In this document: one piece after another, positions 16,338 through 23,851 of the stretch
How the letters are laid out: each line of letters begins with the position of its first letter
Numbering within the stretch: position 1 is the first letter of the stretch
DNA from: an uncultured Eubacteriales bacterium
GTDB lineage: Bacteria; Bacillota; Clostridia; Oscillospirales; Butyricicoccaceae
Reading direction: 5' to 3'
DNA: 35,708 nucleotides
Assembly: GCA_900555855.1 (NCBI GenBank)
Contig: USML01000003.1
Coordinates: 1 to 35,708, forward strand
Program-made: the position numbers and the translations under genes
Notes under the pieces: generated by a model
Told to the model about the DNA's origin: nothing
The model's database searches: none
The model's input: only the letters and a program-made list of their open reading frames with translations

Positions 16338-18392
16338 ATGGAAGAAAACAAAGTCAAAAAACGCGGCTGGGTGAAAAACGCGGCCATCATTTTCCTCAGC
16401 ATCCTGCTGGTGCTGACCTTCTTTTCCCAGACGATCCTCAACCGGTCGCTGCCTGAGGTGAGCACGGCCTCCGTTTCCTCGGATACCATCAACGCCCGCA
16501 TCCGGGGCAGCGGCACCGTCACCGCCGGCGACACCTATGAGGTCGTCCTGGGCGAGACCCGCACGGTGGAAGCCGTCTATGTGAAGGTGGGCGACGCGGT
16601 GGCCGTGGGCGACAAGCTGTTTTTGCTGGCCGATAAGGACAGCACGGAGCTGACCCAGGCGCAGGAGCAGCTGGCGACCGCCCGGCGGAATTATCAGAGC
16701 GCCCTGATCGACATGGGCAGCGCCGATTATGCCCGGGAAAACCGGAACATCCAGAAGCTCCGGGAGACGCTGGCCGACGCGCAGCAGAAGCTGGCGGCGG
16801 GAACGGTGACGCCGGAGGAGGTCAATCTGGCCGCCGCCAACCTGAAGGAGGCCCAGAAGACCCAGAAGGAGCTGGCGAAGGCCGTTACCGATGCGGAGAC
16901 CGCCTACAGCGATGCGCAGGCGGCAGTCGCTGCGCTGGAGAGCCAGGTCAAGACGCTGGAGGATTCCGTTGAAAAGCAAGACCGTGCGCTGGAGACGCTG
17001 GAGGATGAGCTGTACCGTCTGCAGCGGGGAGAGACCTATACGCAGGCGGATCTGGTAAAGGCCCAGAACGCTCTGGCCGAGGCCAAGCGGGACTATGCCA
17101 ACTGCTGGGATCAGAACAAGACGGCGCTGAACACCCTGCGCGCCAAGGCGGAAGCGATCCTGGGCAGCAGCGGCGGAGACTCCGGCGCTACCAGCGCGGA
17201 GGATGTGATCCGTCAGATGCAGGCCCTCTGCGACGGCTGGAACGACGACCAGCTGGAGGGCGCCTATAAGGCGACGACGGAGGAATATAACGCCTTTCAG
17301 CTGCTGAAGCCCAAGTATACGGCGCTGGAAAAGGCCCAGGAAAAGGCGGATTCCGTGGAGGCCGGCCTGAAAAACAACGAATCGCTGCAGACCCAGATCC
17401 GCCAGAAGCGGCAGGAGATCAGCGACGCGGAGGAGACCCTTTCCGATACCAAGCACCAGCTGAAGCAGGCGAAGAAGGATCTGGCCGCCAAGCAGGACGA
17501 GCTCAGCTCTGCCGATTGGGACCTGACCGCCCTGAAGAACCGGCAGGAGCAGCAGACCGAGGCCATCGCCGCCTTTCAGGAGACCTATGACGATCTCAAG
17601 GCCCGCAGCGACAGCTACGAGAGCCTGAAGACCGCCGTGGACAGCGCCGAGACCGCGCTGGAGGACGCGCTGTTCGCGCTGGCGGAGCAGAAGAAAAACG
17701 ACAGCAAGCAGTCGGCCAAGGATCAGCTGAATCTCCAGGCCCAGAAGGAGGAGATCGCAAAGCTGGAGAAGGAGGTGGCCGAGCGGAAGGAAAACGCCGT
17801 GGGCGCGGAGGTCACAGCCAAGACCGCCGGCACGGTGAGCACCATCTCCGCCGTGGCGGGCCGGGAGGTTGCCGCAGGCACGGCGCTGGCCACCATCGAG
17901 GTGGTGGACCGGGGCTATACCCTGAAGTTCTCCGTCACCAAGGAGCAGGCGCAGAAGGTCCGTCTGGGCGACAAGGCCGAGATCTCCAACTACTGGTGGG
18001 GCTCCGGCATCGACGCGACCCTGACCCAGATCATGCCCGATTCCGCCAACCCCAGCACCAATAAGCTGCTGGTCTTCACCCTCACCGGCGAGGTTTCCAG
18101 CGGCGACAACCTGAACCTTTCCATTGGCCAGAAATCTGCCAATTACGATGCCGTCATCCCCAGCAGCGCCGTCCGCTCCGACAGCAACGGCACCTTCGTG
18201 CTGGTGCTCACCGCCAAGAGCACGCCGCTGGGCAACCGCTATACCGCCACCCGGGTGGATGTGAAGGTGCTGGCCCAGGACGACACCAAATCCGCCGTCT
18301 CCGGCCTGACCTACGGTGATTTCGTCATCACCACCTCCAGCAAGCCGCTGGACGCCGGTATGCAGGTCAGGATGGTGGATAACGCCACATGA
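16338..18392 (+). CDS. HlyD/YknX-like membrane-fusion (adaptor) protein with very long coiled coil
   Basis: A 684-residue periplasmic-adaptor-type protein. One N-terminal membrane helix (about 14-32) is followed by half a lipoyl motif (VEAVYVKVGDAVAVGDKLF, about 77-95). A heptad-rich alpha-helical hairpin runs from about 101 to 488. The second lipoyl half (TAKTAGTVSTISAVAGREVA) and a beta-barrel/membrane-proximal region complete the fold. Such adaptors normally serve MacB-like or RND exporters; here the gene is inside an importer operon. ATG 16338 is preferred to GTG 16332, with AAAGGG upstream. The last four bases overlap the next gene. Helical arms of nearly 190 residues each are unusually long for this family. 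Confidence 0.8.
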   Translation: MEENKVKKRGWVKNAAIIFLSILLVLTFFSQTILNRSLPEVSTASVSSDTINARIRGSGTVTAGDTYEVVLGETRTVEAVYVKVGDAVAVGDKLFLLADKDSTELTQAQEQLATARRNYQSALIDMGSADYARENRNIQKLRETLADAQQKLAAGTVTPEEVNLAAANLKEAQKTQKELAKAVTDAETAYSDAQAAVAALESQVKTLEDSVEKQDRALETLEDELYRLQRGETYTQADLVKAQNALAEAKRDYANCWDQNKTALNTLRAKAEAILGSSGGDSGATSAEDVIRQMQALCDGWNDDQLEGAYKATTEEYNAFQLLKPKYTALEKAQEKADSVEAGLKNNESLQTQIRQKRQEISDAEETLSDTKHQLKQAKKDLAAKQDELSSADWDLTALKNRQEQQTEAIAAFQETYDDLKARSDSYESLKTAVDSAETALEDALFALAEQKKNDSKQSAKDQLNLQAQKEEIAKLEKEVAERKENAVGAEVTAKTAGTVSTISAVAGREVAAGTALATIEVVDRGYTLKFSVTKEQAQKVRLGDKAEISNYWWGSGIDATLTQIMPDSANPSTNKLLVFTLTGEVSSGDNLNLSIGQKSANYDAVIPSSAVRSDSNGTFVLVLTAKSTPLGNRYTATRVDVKVLAQDDTKSAVSGLTYGDFVITTSSKPLDAGMQVRMVDNAT

Positions 18393-19471
18393 AGCATCCG
18401 CTGAAATGGGACCGGCGGCGGGTCTTTTGGGGCATCAACGCCGTGCTGGCGGTGCTGTGCGCCCTGTGCCTGCTGCTGCAGGCCCAGGTGATCCACACGC
18501 TGCCCACGCTCAACGCCGCCCACACCTGGAGGGGCGAAAACGAGCTGCGCTTCGCCCAGATCGCCTGCTATCTTCCCCAGGACGGGCTGCTGCAGGAATC
18601 GGAGATCTTCTCCTTCCGGCAGACCCTTTCCTCCAAGCTGATGGCGGCCTCGCTGGAGGCGCCCCAGGGCGGCGCCCTCTATACCGACGCCTATTACGGC
18701 CAGGGCAGCGTTACGGTGAAAAGCAGCCGGGGCGTCAGCGCCAAGGCAAATGCCCTGGGCGTCGCGGGGGATTTCTTCCGCTTCCACCCGCTGGAGCTGC
18801 GCTCCGGCAATTATCTGGCAGACAGCGACCTGATGAAGGACCGGGTGCTGCTGGATGAGACGCTGGCCTGGACGCTGTTCGGCGGCATGGAGCTGACGGG
18901 GCTTTCCGTCACCATCGGCACGAGGGATTATTATGTGGCCGGCGTGGTGCGTCTGGAGGACGACAAATACAGCACGCTGGCCAACGAAAGCACCGGCGGC
19001 AATATCTTCCTCTCCTATTCCGCCCTGAAGGAGCTGGAGGGCGAAAGCCTTGGCGTGGCCGGCTACGAGATCGTTTTGCCGGACCCCATCACCGATTTTG
19101 GCAAAAACCTGGTGAAGGACAATCTGCGCACCGAGGGCGCGGAGATCGTGGAAAACAGCGGCCGCTATACCCTTGCCCGGCTCTGGCAGGTGGCGCGGGA
19201 CTTTGGCAAGCGCAGCATGGGCCGCTCCGGCATCCTCTTTCCCTATTGGGAAAACGCCCTGCGCATGACGGAGGATCTGGCCGCGCTGGATCTGGTGCTG
19301 GCGCTGCTGTTTGGCGCGCTGCCCGCCGTCAGCCTGCTGGTGCTGGCCATCCGCACGGTCATCCGCCTTTTGAAAAAGCTGCGGAGCGGGCTTGCGAGCA
19401 AGGTCGCAGCCGATGTGGAGAAAAAACGGGAAAAGCGATGGGAAAAAGCCCGGGAAACGAGGGAGGACTGA
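18389..19471 (+). CDS. MacB periplasmic-core-domain-like protein lacking the FtsX permease domain
   Basis: A 360-residue protein with an N-terminal membrane helix (about 12-33), an extracytoplasmic domain resembling the MacB_PCD fold (residues about 40-285), a second helix (about 294-316) and a basic C-terminal tail. Signs of the PCD are ANALGVAGDFFRFHPLELRS, RVLLDETLAWTLFGG and GTRDYYVAGVV. True MacB/FtsX proteins have four membrane helices. Here only two are seen, so it cannot be a normal permease and may be a sensor or adaptor-docking subunit. It starts within the stop of the adaptor gene (ATGA), and the ATPase begins three bases after it. Confidence 0.65.
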   Translation: MKHPLKWDRRRVFWGINAVLAVLCALCLLLQAQVIHTLPTLNAAHTWRGENELRFAQIACYLPQDGLLQESEIFSFRQTLSSKLMAASLEAPQGGALYTDAYYGQGSVTVKSSRGVSAKANALGVAGDFFRFHPLELRSGNYLADSDLMKDRVLLDETLAWTLFGGMELTGLSVTIGTRDYYVAGVVRLEDDKYSTLANESTGGNIFLSYSALKELEGESLGVAGYEIVLPDPITDFGKNLVKDNLRTEGAEIVENSGRYTLARLWQVARDFGKRSMGRSGILFPYWENALRMTEDLAALDLVLALLFGALPAVSLLVLAIRTVIRLLKKLRSGLASKVAADVEKKREKRWEKARETRED

Positions 19472-19474
19472 GCT

Positions 19475-20674
19475 ATGGCAGGCGTCCGATTTGAACAGGT
19501 CAGCAAGATCTTTGATAAAAATGTTGTGGCCGTGGAGGCCTTCGATCTGGAGATCCACGACAAGGAGTTTGTGGTGCTGGTGGGGCCGTCCGGCTGCGGA
19601 AAGTCTACCACGCTGCGGATGATCGCCGGGCTGGAGACGCCCTCCACCGGCAAGATCTACATCGGCGACCGGCTGGTGAACGAGGTTCCCCCCAAGGACC
19701 GGGACATCGCCATGGTATTTCAGAACTACGCCCTCTATCCCCACATGACGGTGTATGAAAACATCGCCTACGGGCTGCGGCTGCGGAAGTTTCCCAAAAA
19801 GATCATCGACGAAAAGGTCCGCGCTGCCGCCGAGAGCCTGGACATCACCGCTCTGCTGCAGCGCAAGCCAAAGGCCCTCTCCGGCGGCCAGCGGCAGCGG
19901 GTGGCCATCGGCCGGGCCATCGTGCGGGAGCCGCAGGTCTTTCTGATGGATGAGCCCCTCTCCAATCTGGACGCCAAGCTGCGCAACCAGATGCGGGCGG
20001 AGATCCTTCTGCTGCGCCGCCGGCTGGACACCACCTTCGTCTATGTGACCCATGACCAGGTGGAGGCCATGACGCTGGGCGACCGGATCGTGGTCATGAA
20101 GGACGGCGTCATCCAGCAGGTGGGAACGCCCCAGGAGGTCTTCGGCCATCCCTCCAACCAGTTTGTGGCCGGCTTTATCGGGACGCCCCAAATGAACCTC
20201 CTTACGGGCCGCCTGACCAAGGAAAGCGGCCGGTTCTGGGTGGAGCTGGGGGGCTATCGGGTGCAGCTCTCCGAGGAAAAGCAGGAGCGTCTGTTTGCGC
20301 TGGATGTGCAGCCCCAGACCGTCACCTGCGGCGTTCGCCCGGAGCAGCTGCGGCTGGCCGGCGAGGGCATCCCCGCGGAGATGGGCGTTTTTGAGATGAT
20401 GGGCAGCGCCGTCCATCTCCACATGAAGGCGATGGGGCAGGATCTGGTGGTGGTGGTCCCCGCCACGGACGACGAGGGCAACTTCCGCCAGAGCGTCCCC
20501 GAGGGCGGCCACACCTTCCTGCAGTTCCACGGCAATTCCGTCCATCTGTTTGACCCGGAGACGGGGGCGAACCTGGAGTTTGCGCCCAGAAAGCCTGCGC
20601 AGCCCGCGGCGGAACCGCCTGCCGCGCCTGTGCAGCCGGAGGAAGCGCCGGCCGGGACGGAGCCGGAGGCATAA
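19475..20674 (+). CDS. ABC importer ATPase, UgpC/MalK/MsmK type
   Basis: A 399-residue ATPase that would power the importer formed by the two permeases. Walker A is GPSGCGKST, the Q-loop region is MVFQNYALYPHMTVYENIAY, the signature is LSGGQRQRVAIGRA, Walker B is VFLMDEPLSNLD and the H-loop is VTHDQVEAM. The C-terminal TOBE-type regulatory domain includes GVRPEQLRL. The end is a Pro/Ala/Glu-rich tail (EFAPRKPAQPAAEPPAAP onward). MalK-like ATPases can serve several importers. This one closes the operon, and a strong terminator follows. It is not of the LolD/MacB type expected for the adaptor and PCD-like proteins. Confidence 0.93.
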   Translation: MAGVRFEQVSKIFDKNVVAVEAFDLEIHDKEFVVLVGPSGCGKSTTLRMIAGLETPSTGKIYIGDRLVNEVPPKDRDIAMVFQNYALYPHMTVYENIAYGLRLRKFPKKIIDEKVRAAAESLDITALLQRKPKALSGGQRQRVAIGRAIVREPQVFLMDEPLSNLDAKLRNQMRAEILLLRRRLDTTFVYVTHDQVEAMTLGDRIVVMKDGVIQQVGTPQEVFGHPSNQFVAGFIGTPQMNLLTGRLTKESGRFWVELGGYRVQLSEEKQERLFALDVQPQTVTCGVRPEQLRLAGEGIPAEMGVFEMMGSAVHLHMKAMGQDLVVVVPATDDEGNFRQSVPEGGHTFLQFHGNSVHLFDPETGANLEFAPRKPAQPAAEPPAAPVQPEEAPAGTEPEA

Positions 20675-20699
20675 AAACGCCGAAAAAACGCCGAAAATC

Positions 20700-20735
20700 G
20701 CCGTTCGTTTTGACCGAAAACGAGCGGCTTTTTTT
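20700..20735 (+). terminator. Terminator of the ABC/adaptor operon
   Basis: A 12-bp stem GCCGTTCGTTTT / AAAACGAGCGGC (one G-T pair) with a 5-base loop, followed by seven T. It lies 26 bases after the ATPase stop. Confidence 0.9.
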
Positions 20736-20944
20736 CGACGGTTTTCATGAAGAAAGGCCCGGATCAAGCGAAAAACCGATAATAGCGAAAAAATTCGTCC
20801 GGAAAGCGAAAAAATCAGAAAATAGCACAAAAATTCAGCATTTGGCTATATTTCCCCTTTCTTTTTTCAGGAAACTGTGGTATAAAAATAAAATAGGGGA
20901 ACTGGAAGATCAGTGATATCACGGAACAGCGGAAGGGAAGTACT
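20736..20944 (+). promoter_or_regulatory. AT-rich promoter region of the DUF1508 gene with A-tracts
   Basis: No gene is seen. An extended -10 TGGTATAAA (20878-20886) has TTTCTT 17 bases upstream (20858-20863). Upstream are A-tracts centred near 20773, 20790, 20811, 20820 and 20831. The last three are about one helix turn apart and three are preceded by AGCG, so the region may be bent. Confidence 0.5.
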
Positions 20945-21310
20945 ATGGGAAAATTTACTGTGCAGCAGCTCCGGTCCGGTTATAAGTTCAACCTGAAGGC
21001 CGGAAACGGACAGATCATCGCAACATCCACCGTTTACCTTACCATGGAAGCCTGCGTTGAGGCCATTCACAGCGTGCAGCGCTGTGCCAATTCGCCCATC
21101 GAAGACCAGACGCTTCCCCATGGGGAGACCTTTGAAGCACCGAAGTATGAGCTTTATCATAATGATAAGGGCACAAAGTGCTTCCGTCTGCGGGACGAAC
21201 AGGGCAATATCGTGGCCTATTCCGAGGGCTATACGGCCAAGCGCTCCTGCAAGACCGGCATCCAGAGCGTCATGCTCAATGCACCGGAGGCGCCCATCAT
21301 CACCGGCTGA
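20945..21310 (+). CDS. DUF1508 (YegP-like) double-repeat protein
   Basis: A 121-residue cytosolic protein made of two copies of the DUF1508 fold. The first is GKFTVQQLRSGYKFNLKAGN, then GQIIATS and a helix with EACVEAIHSVQRCA. The second is YELYHNDKGTKCFRLRDEQG, then IVAYSEGY and a helix with KRSCKTGIQSVML. The family is widespread and small and its function is poorly known. It has its own promoter-like region and terminator, so it is probably monocistronic. GGAAGG lies before the ATG. Both repeats keep the tyrosine/serine after the glycine-rich turn. Confidence 0.82.
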   Translation: MGKFTVQQLRSGYKFNLKAGNGQIIATSTVYLTMEACVEAIHSVQRCANSPIEDQTLPHGETFEAPKYELYHNDKGTKCFRLRDEQGNIVAYSEGYTAKRSCKTGIQSVMLNAPEAPIITG

Positions 21311-21334
21311 AGCCGGCAGCAGATCTGAGATGTC

Positions 21335-21363
21335 CCGCCGCGGCGTTTGCCGCGGCGGTTTTT
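21335..21363 (+). terminator. Terminator of the DUF1508 gene
   Basis: A perfect 10-bp stem CCGCCGCGGC / GCCGCGGCGG with a GTTT loop and five T directly after. It begins 25 bases after the stop. Confidence 0.92.
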
Positions 21364-21381
21364 CTATGCCCCGGCGCGCGG

Positions 21382-21410
21382 TTGACATTTGGCGGGCGCC
21401 GTAGTATAGT
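21382..21410 (+). promoter_or_regulatory. Strong sigma-A-type promoter of the GntR regulator
   Basis: A consensus TTGACA (21382-21387), a spacer of exactly 17 bases, then TATAGT (21405-21410). Transcription would start near 21417, giving a short leader of about 30 bases. Confidence 0.85.
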
Positions 21411-21449
21411 AAACAGGATAAACTGCGTATGTTCAGAGAGGATGGCATT

Positions 21450-22049
21450 ATGGCGCAAACGATGGCGAGGACGATCTATGAGGACTACCGGGAGGCCGTC
21501 ATTTCCGGGGCGCTGCAGCCGGGGGATATGCTGGGAGAGCAGCAGGTGGCGGACCGCTATGGGGCCAGCAAGATGCCCGTGCGGGAGGCGCTGCACCAGC
21601 TCTGTCAGGAGGGCTATCTGGTGAGCTATCCCCGCCGGGGCTATGTGGTCAGCAACATCACCGAGGAGGATTTTCGGGAGATCCAGCAGGTCCGCCTGCC
21701 GCTGGAGCTGCTGGCGGCGGAGCTTGCCATCCGGCAGGCCACGGAGCAGGAGCTGCGCGGGCTTTATGCGATCATTTCTCAGGGCACCGGCCCGGAGCAT
21801 ACGCTGGAGCAGGTCCATGCCTCCAACAGCAGCTTCCATCTGGAGCTGGCCCGGCTTTCCGGCAACAAGCGGCTGTATGCCAGCTTAGAGCATCTGATCT
21901 GGCAGGTGCGCCGGGCGGGCTATCGGTTTTATTCTCAGGCCGCGCTGGAGGAGCGCCACTATCACCGGGACATTGCCGACGCGCTGCTGGCCCGGGATGT
22001 GGAGCGGGCCCAGGCCCTGCTGCGCCGGGATCTGGAGCTGACCTATTGA
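21450..22049 (+). CDS. GntR-family transcription regulator with FCD ligand domain
   Basis: A 199-residue DNA-binding regulator of the FadR subfamily. The winged helix-turn-helix is at about residues 8-70 (LQPGDMLGEQQVADRYGASK, MPVREALHQLCQEGYL, RRGYVVSNI). An all-helical FCD effector domain follows (FREIQQVRLPLELLAAELAI, NSSFHLELARLSGN, HYHRDIADALLARD), with His residues that in the family bind metal or an organic acid. The ATG at 21450 is preferred over 21429 because AGAGAGG lies eight bases before it. It has a near-consensus promoter. Its target is unknown; the nearest downstream gene is a family-3 glycoside hydrolase. Confidence 0.88.
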   Translation: MAQTMARTIYEDYREAVISGALQPGDMLGEQQVADRYGASKMPVREALHQLCQEGYLVSYPRRGYVVSNITEEDFREIQQVRLPLELLAAELAIRQATEQELRGLYAIISQGTGPEHTLEQVHASNSSFHLELARLSGNKRLYASLEHLIWQVRRAGYRFYSQAALEERHYHRDIADALLARDVERAQALLRRDLELTY

Positions 22050-22062
22050 CGGAAAACGCTGC

Positions 22063-22082
22063 GCCCGCCGGAGCCGGCGGGC
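22063..22082 (+). terminator. Weak terminator after the GntR gene
   Basis: An 8-bp stem GCCCGCCG / CGGCGGGC with a GAGC loop, followed by CTTCTTTCT. The T-run is imperfect, so some read-through into the next gene is possible. Confidence 0.55.
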
Positions 22083-22102
22083 CTTCTTTCTAAGGAGGAG
22101 CC

Positions 22103-23329
22103 ATGAAGCATCGATTCCTTTTGGGACTGCTGAGCCTTTGTCTGGCGGCGCTGCTGTGCGGCTGCGGGCAGCAGCCCGTGCTGCCGGAGACGCCAGTGAT
22201 CCCCTCGCCGGAGCCTGCGGAGCCGGAGATCCCCGCCCCGCCGGAGGAGCCGCCCCAGCCGGAAGCGCCGGAGGAGGACCCGGTGCTGACCCGGGCCAGA
22301 GCCATTCTGGCGGACATGACGGCGGAGCAGAAGCTGGGGCAGGTGTTTTTTGCCCGTCGCCCCGCAGGGGACGCCGCAGCCTTTCTGGCGGAATATCCGC
22401 TGGGCGGCTATCTGCTGTTTCGCCGGGACCTGCAGGATGCGCAGGGAAACTGGCTGACCCGGGAGGCCTTTCTGGCCCAGATGGAAGCAGACCGGCAGGC
22501 GGCGGAGATCCCTATGTTTTTCGGTACGGACGAGGAGGGCGGGACGGTGTGCCGGGTCAGCCAAAACCCGGAGCTGTTCGCAAAGCGCTTTGCCTCGCCG
22601 CAAAAGCTCTTTCGGCAGGGGGGACTGGACGCCGTCCGCCAGGACGCCGCCGGCAAAAGCGCCGCCCTGCTGGCGCTGGGCATCAACATCAATTTTGCGC
22701 CGGTGGCGGATGTTTCCACGCAAAAGCGCGATTATATGTATGACCGGGCCTTTGGGCAGGACGCCCAGGCCACGGCGGACTATGTGACCGCCGTGGTGGA
22801 GGAGATGGAGCGCGCCGGCATCGGCTCCGTGCTCAAGCATTTCCCCGGCTATGGCAGCAACGGCGACACCCATACCGCCGCGGTCATCGACCGCCGCACC
22901 CGGGAGCAGCTGGACGAATGCGATCTTGTGCCCTTTGCGGCGGGCATCCGGGCGGGGGCCACCGCCGTTTTGGTGAGCCACAATATTGTGGAATGCATGG
23001 ACGATACGCTGCCTGCCTCGCTTTCGCCGGAGGTCCACCGGGTGCTGCGGGAGGAGCTGAGCTTTGACGGGCTGATCCTTACGGACGATCTGGCCATGGA
23101 CGCGGTGAAGGACGATACGGAAAACGGCTCTGCCGCAGTGCTGGCGCTGCAGGCGGGCAACGATATGGTGGTCACCTCCGACCCGGCGGGGGATATCGCC
23201 GCCGTCCGGCAGGCGCTGGAGCAGGGGGAGCTGACCTGGGAGCTGGTGGAGACGGCCTGCCTGCGGGTGCTGCAGGCGAAGCTGCGGCTGGGGCTTTTGC
23301 CCATGGAGCCGCAGGAGAAAAACGCATAA
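22103..23329 (+). CDS. Family-3 glycoside hydrolase lipoprotein (NagZ-like beta-N-acetylhexosaminidase)
   Basis: A 408-residue surface lipoprotein: signal peptide with lipobox LLCGC (lipidated cysteine 21), a Pro/Glu-rich linker (about 22-58), then one GH3 N-terminal (beta/alpha)8 domain. Family motifs are GTDEEGG, NINFAPVADV, VLKHFPGYG with the following GDTH (the NagZ His/Asp acid-base loop) and LILTDDLAMDAV, whose aspartate is the expected nucleophile. NagZ-like enzymes remove N-acetylglucosamine from cell-wall fragments, so wall recycling outside the cell is the likely role. AAGGAGG lies four bases before the ATG. A strong terminator follows directly. Confidence 0.9.
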   Translation: MKHRFLLGLLSLCLAALLCGCGQQPVLPETPVIPSPEPAEPEIPAPPEEPPQPEAPEEDPVLTRARAILADMTAEQKLGQVFFARRPAGDAAAFLAEYPLGGYLLFRRDLQDAQGNWLTREAFLAQMEADRQAAEIPMFFGTDEEGGTVCRVSQNPELFAKRFASPQKLFRQGGLDAVRQDAAGKSAALLALGININFAPVADVSTQKRDYMYDRAFGQDAQATADYVTAVVEEMERAGIGSVLKHFPGYGSNGDTHTAAVIDRRTREQLDECDLVPFAAGIRAGATAVLVSHNIVECMDDTLPASLSPEVHRVLREELSFDGLILTDDLAMDAVKDDTENGSAAVLALQAGNDMVVTSDPAGDIAAVRQALEQGELTWELVETACLRVLQAKLRLGLLPMEPQEKNA

Positions 23330-23330
23330 A

Positions 23331-23368
23331 AAAACGACGGAGACGCAGCGGATCGTCTTCGTCGTTTT
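23331..23368 (+). terminator. Terminator of the GH3 lipoprotein gene
   Basis: A 15-bp stem (one G-T pair) between 23331-23345 and 23354-23368, beginning with AAAACGACG and ending with CGTCGTTTT. The A and T ends make it usable in both directions. It starts one base after the stop codon. Confidence 0.85.
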
Positions 23369-23458
23369 CGTCCGGCGGGAAAAGCCCGGCCGGCGAGCGC
23401 CGGAAGTGGGGAGCCTCCGGCACTAAAATACATTTTAACAAATCAAATGACTTGTGTC

Positions 23459-23477
23459 AATCGCGCAGCGCGATTTT
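23459..23477 (+). terminator. Small terminator-like hairpin upstream of the XRE gene
   Basis: AATCGCG / CGCGATT with a CAG loop, followed by a short T run. It lies in the 203-base gap between the GH3 and XRE genes. The gap otherwise holds the GH3 terminator and AT-rich DNA with no clear promoter. Confidence 0.4.
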
Positions 23478-23532
23478 TACAAGGTTTATGCCTTTTCGTG
23501 GGCACCCTACAATAGGAGCAGGGGTGATCCGA

Positions 23533-23760
23533 GTGAAAAAAGAGTATAAACCGCTTTATGAAAAGTTTGGCCTGAATGTGGTCTATTACCGCAAGCGGAA
23601 AAAGCTCACCCAGCTGCAGCTGGCGGAGCTTGCGGAGATCGACCGGAGCCATATCAGCGCCATTGAGCTGGGCAATGTGGGCGTGTCCTTTGACGTGATC
23701 TTTCGGCTGTGTGAGGTGCTGGAGATCCAGCCCAGAGACCTGTTTGACTTTCGGGACTGA
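23533..23760 (+). CDS. Small XRE-family (Cro/CI-like) helix-turn-helix regulator
   Basis: A 75-residue DNA-binding protein that is almost only an HTH_3 domain: YYRKRKKLTQLQLAELAEID, then RSHISAIELGNVGVSFDVIF and LCEVLEIQPRDLF. The GTG at 23533 is chosen because AGGGGTGATC, close to the full anti-Shine-Dalgarno match, lies just upstream and the family normally starts near here. The longer frame would run back through the hairpin. No phage, toxin or other partner gene lies beside it, so its target cannot be guessed. Short stand-alone XRE proteins like this are common in Clostridia. Confidence 0.85.
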   Translation: MKKEYKPLYEKFGLNVVYYRKRKKLTQLQLAELAEIDRSHISAIELGNVGVSFDVIFRLCEVLEIQPRDLFDFRD

Positions 23761-23788
23761 GGGCGGCGCAGGCCGCCCGGACAAAAAA

Positions 23789-23822
23789 CTCCGGCGGAAG
23801 ACCCTTGCGGGCTCCGCCGGAG
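23789..23822. terminator. Bidirectional terminator between XRE and DUF975 genes
   Basis: A 10-bp stem CTCCGGCGGA / TCCGCCGGAG. Preceded by AAAAAA (minus-strand T run) and followed by CGCTTTGCTTTT on the plus strand. It serves the convergent XRE (+) and DUF975 (-) genes. A smaller GGGCGGC / GCCGCCC hairpin precedes it at 23761-23778. Confidence 0.8.
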
Positions 23823-23851
23823 CGCTTTGCTTTTATGGGAAGGCCGGGGGC

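Noticed and set aside
12277-20674. An ordinary tripartite drug exporter
   Set aside because: The permeases carry importer EAA loops, a binding lipoprotein is present and the ATPase is MalK/UgpC type, so a plain exporter does not explain the operon.
18311-20830. An 839-residue minus-strand open frame
   Set aside because: Antisense to the PCD-like protein and the ABC ATPase, whose motifs are unmistakable.
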